Shown here piece by piece: positions 60,766-64,000 of a DNA stretch of 64,000 nt. The notes below the pieces were generated by a model. It saw only the letters and a program-made list of their open reading frames with translations, was not told where the DNA came from and did not search any database. The position numbers were made by a program, and so were the translations under genes. The stretch lies in assembly GCA_040755155.1 (NCBI GenBank), contig JBFMBP010000134.1, forward strand, positions 52,771 through 116,770, read 5' to 3'. The DNA comes from Candidatus Omnitrophota bacterium (GTDB lineage Bacteria > Hinthialibacterota > Hinthialibacteria > Hinthialibacterales > Hinthialibacteraceae). How positions within the stretch are numbered: position 1 is the stretch's first letter; the number at the start of each line of letters is the position of its first letter.

Positions 60766-62187
60766 ATGGCTCAACCGTGGAAAAAAGTGTTTCTCATCGT
60801 CCCGCCCACGGGAAAATACATCCGGGAAGAGCGTTGCCAAACGCCATTGGAAGATTTGCATACGGTGGCGCTGCGTCCGCCGATGGATTTGTTGTATATG
60901 GCGGGCGTTCTGGAGCCGTTGGGCATGGAATGCCTCCTGTGCGACTATCCTGCTCTTGATTTGACTTGGGACGATTTCGACCGCGATTTGCACGAATTCC
61001 ATCCCGACGCTCTCGTCATATCCATCACGACGCCCACGCTGAAGGACGATCTCGAAGCCGCCGCCCGCGCCAAGCAATTCGATCCCGCCATTGCGACAGT
61101 TTCCAAGGGCGCGCATTTCAAATACCTCGACGAGGACGCATTGCGGCAATTTCCCCAGCTCGATCTCGTCATGCGCGGAGAGTACGAAGAGACCATCGCC
61201 GAACTGGCGGCGGGAAAAGAATGGGCGGAGACGGACGGCGTTACTTTCCGCAATGGCGATGCTATCCATAAAACACCCGACCGCGCTTTCATCCAGGAGA
61301 TCGACGCCATTCCTTATCCCGCCCGTCATCTCATCGACAATACGCCTTATTTCCGTCCCGATACTGGAGAACTCCAGACAACAATAGTCACTAGCCGGGG
61401 CTGCCCCTTTCCCTGCGTTTATTGCCTGGCGGGAGAAGTTTCCGGAAAAGCCGTACGCAACCGTTCGCCCGAAAACGTCGTAGGCGAGCTCAAGCAATGC
61501 GTCGAACGCCACGGCATCCGCGATTTTCTGTTCCGCTCCGATCTCTTCACCGCCAACAAGCGCTGGGCGCTGTCGCTGTGCCAGGCCATTCAGGAGGCGG
61601 GTCTCAAGATTCAATGGTCCTGCAACAGCCGCGCCGATACGCTCAGCGAGGAATTAGCGCGCGCCATGAAAGCCGCTGGCTGCTGGCTTGTCTCCTTCGG
61701 CGTCGAAAGCGGAGATCCCGATATGCTGGAAAAGATGCGCAAGCAGATCGATTTCGCAAAGATCGAACCCTGCGTCAAACTCTGCCGCCGCGCCGGTCTT
61801 AAATGCAGCGTTTATTTCCTCATCGGCCTTCCCTGGGAAAACCTGGAAACCTTCCGGCGCTCCGTCCGCTTCGCCCGCCAGCTCGATCCCGACTTCATCG
61901 AATTCTTTTACGCCTACCCCTTTTACGGAACCGAATTTTACCGCGAAGCCGTAAAAGAAGACTTGCTCAAAGATGGCGAACTGCCCCGCGCCGCCTACAA
62001 CGCCCCCGCCATCCCCACCAAGTACCTGACGCTAGAACAACTTATGCCCCTGCGCAAAGAAGCCCTGCGCGCCTTCTACCTCCGCCCCCGCTATATCCTG
62101 CGGACATTAGCGAACAATCCTTCGCCCAAGGTTTGGATGAACTATTTCATATATGGATGGAAGCAACTGCGGGATTTGATTTCGTAG
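60766..62187 (+). CDS. B12-binding-type radical SAM protein, copy 2
   Basis: The 473-residue protein has a cobalamin-binding-like N-terminal half (about 1-195: VFLIVPPTGKYIREERCQ, PDALVISITTPTLKDDL) and a radical SAM domain with CPFPCVYC. SFGVESGDPDMLEKM and YFLIGLPWENLET follow. The tail RAFYLRPRYILRTL resembles that of the 34.9-kb gene. ATG 60766 avoids overlap with the upstream gene. It completes the GT2-FAD-radical SAM operon; the pathway is unknown but likely makes or modifies a lipid. Confidence 0.88.
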   Translation: MAQPWKKVFLIVPPTGKYIREERCQTPLEDLHTVALRPPMDLLYMAGVLEPLGMECLLCDYPALDLTWDDFDRDLHEFHPDALVISITTPTLKDDLEAAARAKQFDPAIATVSKGAHFKYLDEDALRQFPQLDLVMRGEYEETIAELAAGKEWAETDGVTFRNGDAIHKTPDRAFIQEIDAIPYPARHLIDNTPYFRPDTGELQTTIVTSRGCPFPCVYCLAGEVSGKAVRNRSPENVVGELKQCVERHGIRDFLFRSDLFTANKRWALSLCQAIQEAGLKIQWSCNSRADTLSEELARAMKAAGCWLVSFGVESGDPDMLEKMRKQIDFAKIEPCVKLCRRAGLKCSVYFLIGLPWENLETFRRSVRFARQLDPDFIEFFYAYPFYGTEFYREAVKEDLLKDGELPRAAYNAPAIPTKYLTLEQLMPLRKEALRAFYLRPRYILRTLANNPSPKVWMNYFIYGWKQLRDLIS

Positions 62188-62310
62188 TTCCTTGAGATAG
62201 ACCGCGCCGTTTGATCCTTCAATATCTACTTTCGATTTCATGCTATACTATCTCCTAGAGATTTTTCATTCGCAATAAATTGCGTAATTTTTCCATAGGA
62301 GAATTGACTT

Positions 62311-62550
62311 ATGAGTAAAAACGTAAAAGTAATCTATGAAAATGGAGTATTCCGGCCTTTGGAGCCTGTAACGTTTCGCGAGCATCAACAGATGATCGTT
62401 GCGATTGAAGAGAGTCAAGAAACATTGTCAGAAAACCAATCGGAGAATTGTTACGACATTGCCATGCGAAACGGCATTATCGGCATGATCGAGGATGCGC
62501 CTCCCGATTTGAGCGTGAATCCAAAATATTTTGAAGGATTTGGACGCTAA
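62311..62550 (+). CDS. DUF104-type (AF2212-like) antitoxin
   Basis: The 79-residue protein opens NVKVIYENGVFRPLEPV, the signature of DUF104/AF2212-like antitoxins that pair with PIN-domain toxins. The C-terminus (DAPPDLSVNPKYFEGF) probably wraps the toxin. Its stop shares one base with the toxin ATG. Confidence 0.85.
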   Translation: MSKNVKVIYENGVFRPLEPVTFREHQQMIVAIEESQETLSENQSENCYDIAMRNGIIGMIEDAPPDLSVNPKYFEGFGR

Positions 62551-62972
62551 TGACATCTAAGCGGGTGCTCGTTGACACAGGGCCGCTCGTGGCTGTCTTT
62601 TCCCGGCGCGACCAATTCCATGATATTTGTATGGAACAGATGCGCCGCCTTTCTGCGCCCCTATTGACATGTTGGCCAGTCATTACCGAAACAGCGTGGC
62701 TTTTAAAAGAAAATCCACTAGCGGTTCAACGACTGCTCGGAGAGTTTGGCGTGGGATTCTTGAAATTGCTATCGATTGAAGATGAGGCTATGCCGTGGAT
62801 TATACAATTCATTCGGCGGTATAGCGACCTTGGAGTTCAATTAGCGGACGCATGTCTGATTTACTTGGCGGAAAGGGAAAGCATTGACACTATATTCACT
62901 TTAGACCGGAGAGATTTCTCTGTGTTTCGGATTGACGGTAATCTATATTTTCATCTTCTGCCGGAATTGTGA
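62550..62972 (+). CDS. PIN-domain toxin (VapC-like RNase)
   Basis: The 140-residue protein has PIN acidic residues in VLVDTGPLVAVF, PVITETAWLL, GVQLADACLIYLA and FTLDRRDFSVF. PIN toxins cleave RNA and are silenced by the cognate antitoxin. Start ATG 62550 overlaps the antitoxin stop. The next gene's GTG overlaps its stop. Confidence 0.88.
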   Translation: MTSKRVLVDTGPLVAVFSRRDQFHDICMEQMRRLSAPLLTCWPVITETAWLLKENPLAVQRLLGEFGVGFLKLLSIEDEAMPWIIQFIRRYSDLGVQLADACLIYLAERESIDTIFTLDRRDFSVFRIDGNLYFHLLPEL

Positions 62973-63877
62973 GTTTTAGTATAATGGAATACTTCAGCGA
63001 TCAAGAACATGGACAAATATCCAGAACGATAGAAATAATTTCTTCTCAAGTTTGGGATGGCATCGTTGCGCTTGTAGAAACGTTGATTACTAAAGGAGCC
63101 TTTGGTAACTCTTTTCCAAATGAATGCCCAGACGGGAATGCAATAATCGGTACTGAACGACAAATATTGAAGGATACTGTCAAGGCGGAAATTCCAAATA
63201 TTGAATGGCCATTGAATAGAGTAAATAATTCATCTTCAAATAACGATATAGTAATTCCAGATACGCTAATCGCGCTTGATTTAATCCAGTTCTGTTATAA
63301 GTATGTATCTAAACCAGAAACTATTGAGGGCAGTTGGCATAATTATTACAATCATTATCATCTATCTTTTGATAAGGATGCTGGGGAAGACAAATTTCGC
63401 GAACAAATTAATATGATATTCTCTCGCAACGGAATGGCTTATGAGCTTAAATGGGATGGCAATATTGAAAGGTTAGTTCCACCTGTACTTCGAGAGCAAC
63501 TTGCATCAGATATTTTCAATACGGGAGACAATACCTTAGATAGCATACTTAATGATGCTCGGAGAAAATTTCTCAATCCCGATATAAAAATTCGTAAGGA
63601 GGCTCTTGATAAATTATGGGATTCTTGGGAAAGATTGAAAACAATCGTTGATCCCACTAATAAGAAGGGATCAATTAATCGTCTTCTTGAAAAAACATCA
63701 TCAGAAAATAATTTTAGAAGTCTTTTGGATGATGAAGCGAAGAAACTTACTGAAATTGGAAATAAATTTCATATCCGTCATTCTGAAATTAACCAAATTG
63801 AAATTCAAGATTCAGCCCATATAGATTATTTATTTCATCGTATGTGGTGTATGATATATTTATTACTAAAAAAGTAA
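62969..63877 (+). CDS. Unknown protein with HEPN-like C-terminus (AbiJ-type?)
   Basis: The 302-residue protein ends KFHIRHSEINQIEIQD followed by YLFHRMWCMIYLLL, a pattern I associate with AbiJ/HEPN-type abortive-infection proteins; the match is by pattern only. Its base composition is clearly more AT-rich than its neighbours, which suggests transfer. GTG 62969 overlaps the PIN gene stop by 4 bp; ATG 62984 is an alternative. A transposase end follows 5 bp after its stop, so it sits at a mobile edge. Confidence 0.6.
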   Translation: MSFSIMEYFSDQEHGQISRTIEIISSQVWDGIVALVETLITKGAFGNSFPNECPDGNAIIGTERQILKDTVKAEIPNIEWPLNRVNNSSSNNDIVIPDTLIALDLIQFCYKYVSKPETIEGSWHNYYNHYHLSFDKDAGEDKFREQINMIFSRNGMAYELKWDGNIERLVPPVLREQLASDIFNTGDNTLDSILNDARRKFLNPDIKIRKEALDKLWDSWERLKTIVDPTNKKGSINRLLEKTSSENNFRSLLDDEAKKLTEIGNKFHIRHSEINQIEIQDSAHIDYLFHRMWCMIYLLLKK

Positions 63878-63881
63878 CAGG

Positions 63882-64000
63882 TCAGTCGGTTGAAGTGATG
63901 ACAGGTGGAAATGGCGGTAACTTTCCCGTTTGAATGTATTCCCTCAAGGAAGAAACCAAGGTATCAATCGGATTATATCCCCGCCGTTTCAGGGTTCGAA
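63882..64000 (-). CDS. C-terminus of an IS66-family-like transposase (rest beyond window)
   Basis: The minus-strand frame is open from the right edge for 38 codons and contains RTLKRRGYNPIDTLVSSLRE and IQTGKLPPFP, which matches the C-terminus of IS66 TnpC proteins (TGQLPPLP). The body and the left inverted repeat of the element lie beyond the window or are not obvious. Confidence 0.6.
   Translation of the reverse strand, partial: RTLKRRGYNPIDTLVSSLREYIQTGKLPPFPPVITSTD

Noticed and set aside
1-64000. rRNA and tRNA genes
   Set aside because: I read for conserved tRNA TTCGAA-type loops and rRNA blocks by eye and found none convincing. A tRNAscan-SE and rRNA covariance search would settle it.

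Overview
The window is about half G+C and looks like a contig from an uncultured Gram-negative bacterium. An outer-membrane barrel protein, a type II pseudopilin, Tat-exported proteins and many Sec signal peptides support the Gram-negative envelope. Three secreted Gfo/Idh/MocA oxidoreductases, WD40/NHL/HEAT repeat proteins, PT-rich linkers, cohesin/dockerin-like modules and a CBM9-like protein fit a candidate phylum near the PVC group (Hydrogenedentota, Sumerlaeota or Omnitrophota type). That placement is inference from gene style; no rRNA or tRNA gene was recognised.

Layout. 0-6.5 kb (minus strand): a giant mosaic secreted protein running off the left edge (WD40 propeller, SPNGGE-type Ig-like domains, LamG-like domain, NHL propeller, cohesin-like domain), a truncated signal-peptide remnant, and a cohesin-like protein with four repeats. 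7-15.8 kb (plus): two tandem HTH-EIIA proteins, then six genes for a hydrogenase-4/complex-I-like membrane complex whose large subunit lacks every NiFe-binding cysteine pair (Ehr type). 15.8-19.9 kb (minus): a sigma-54 activator with a DHH-like sensor domain beside a HIRAN/ARPP-1 protein and two small unknown proteins, behind a plausible -24/-12 promoter; this is the best candidate for an undescribed system. 20-24 kb: a GH42-like secreted protein and cysteine synthase. 23.9-30.6 kb (plus): rluD, pyrR, a WD40 gene that appears to interrupt the pyr cluster, pyrB, pyrC and cspA.

30.8-43.7 kb: two Tat oxidoreductases, a Spy/LTXXQ-like protein, a B12-binding radical SAM protein, a serine hydrolase, a HEPN-like two-gene module, EF-P, a CPBP protease, a group-2 sigma-70 factor, a GT4 glycosyltransferase and a lone MNT nucleotidyltransferase. 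43.9-51.3 kb (plus): a cohesin-dockerin-cohesin PT-rich surface protein, an outer-membrane barrel, a sugar nucleotidyltransferase, a galactokinase bracketed by inverted copies of a 150-bp repeat, and a secreted VOC protein. 51.7-58.3 kb: a HEAT protein with a third Tat oxidoreductase, a TPR-methyltransferase, a RelE-type toxin-antitoxin pair under a palindromic promoter, a pseudopilin and a CBM9-like protein. 58.6-62.2 kb: GT2, FAD oxidoreductase and B12 radical SAM in one operon. 62.3-64 kb: a DUF104-PIN toxin-antitoxin pair, a possible HEPN defence gene and the end of an IS66-like transposase.

Several small inverted-repeat families (about 80-220 bp) are scattered between genes, so the chromosome carries many MITE-like or REP-like elements.
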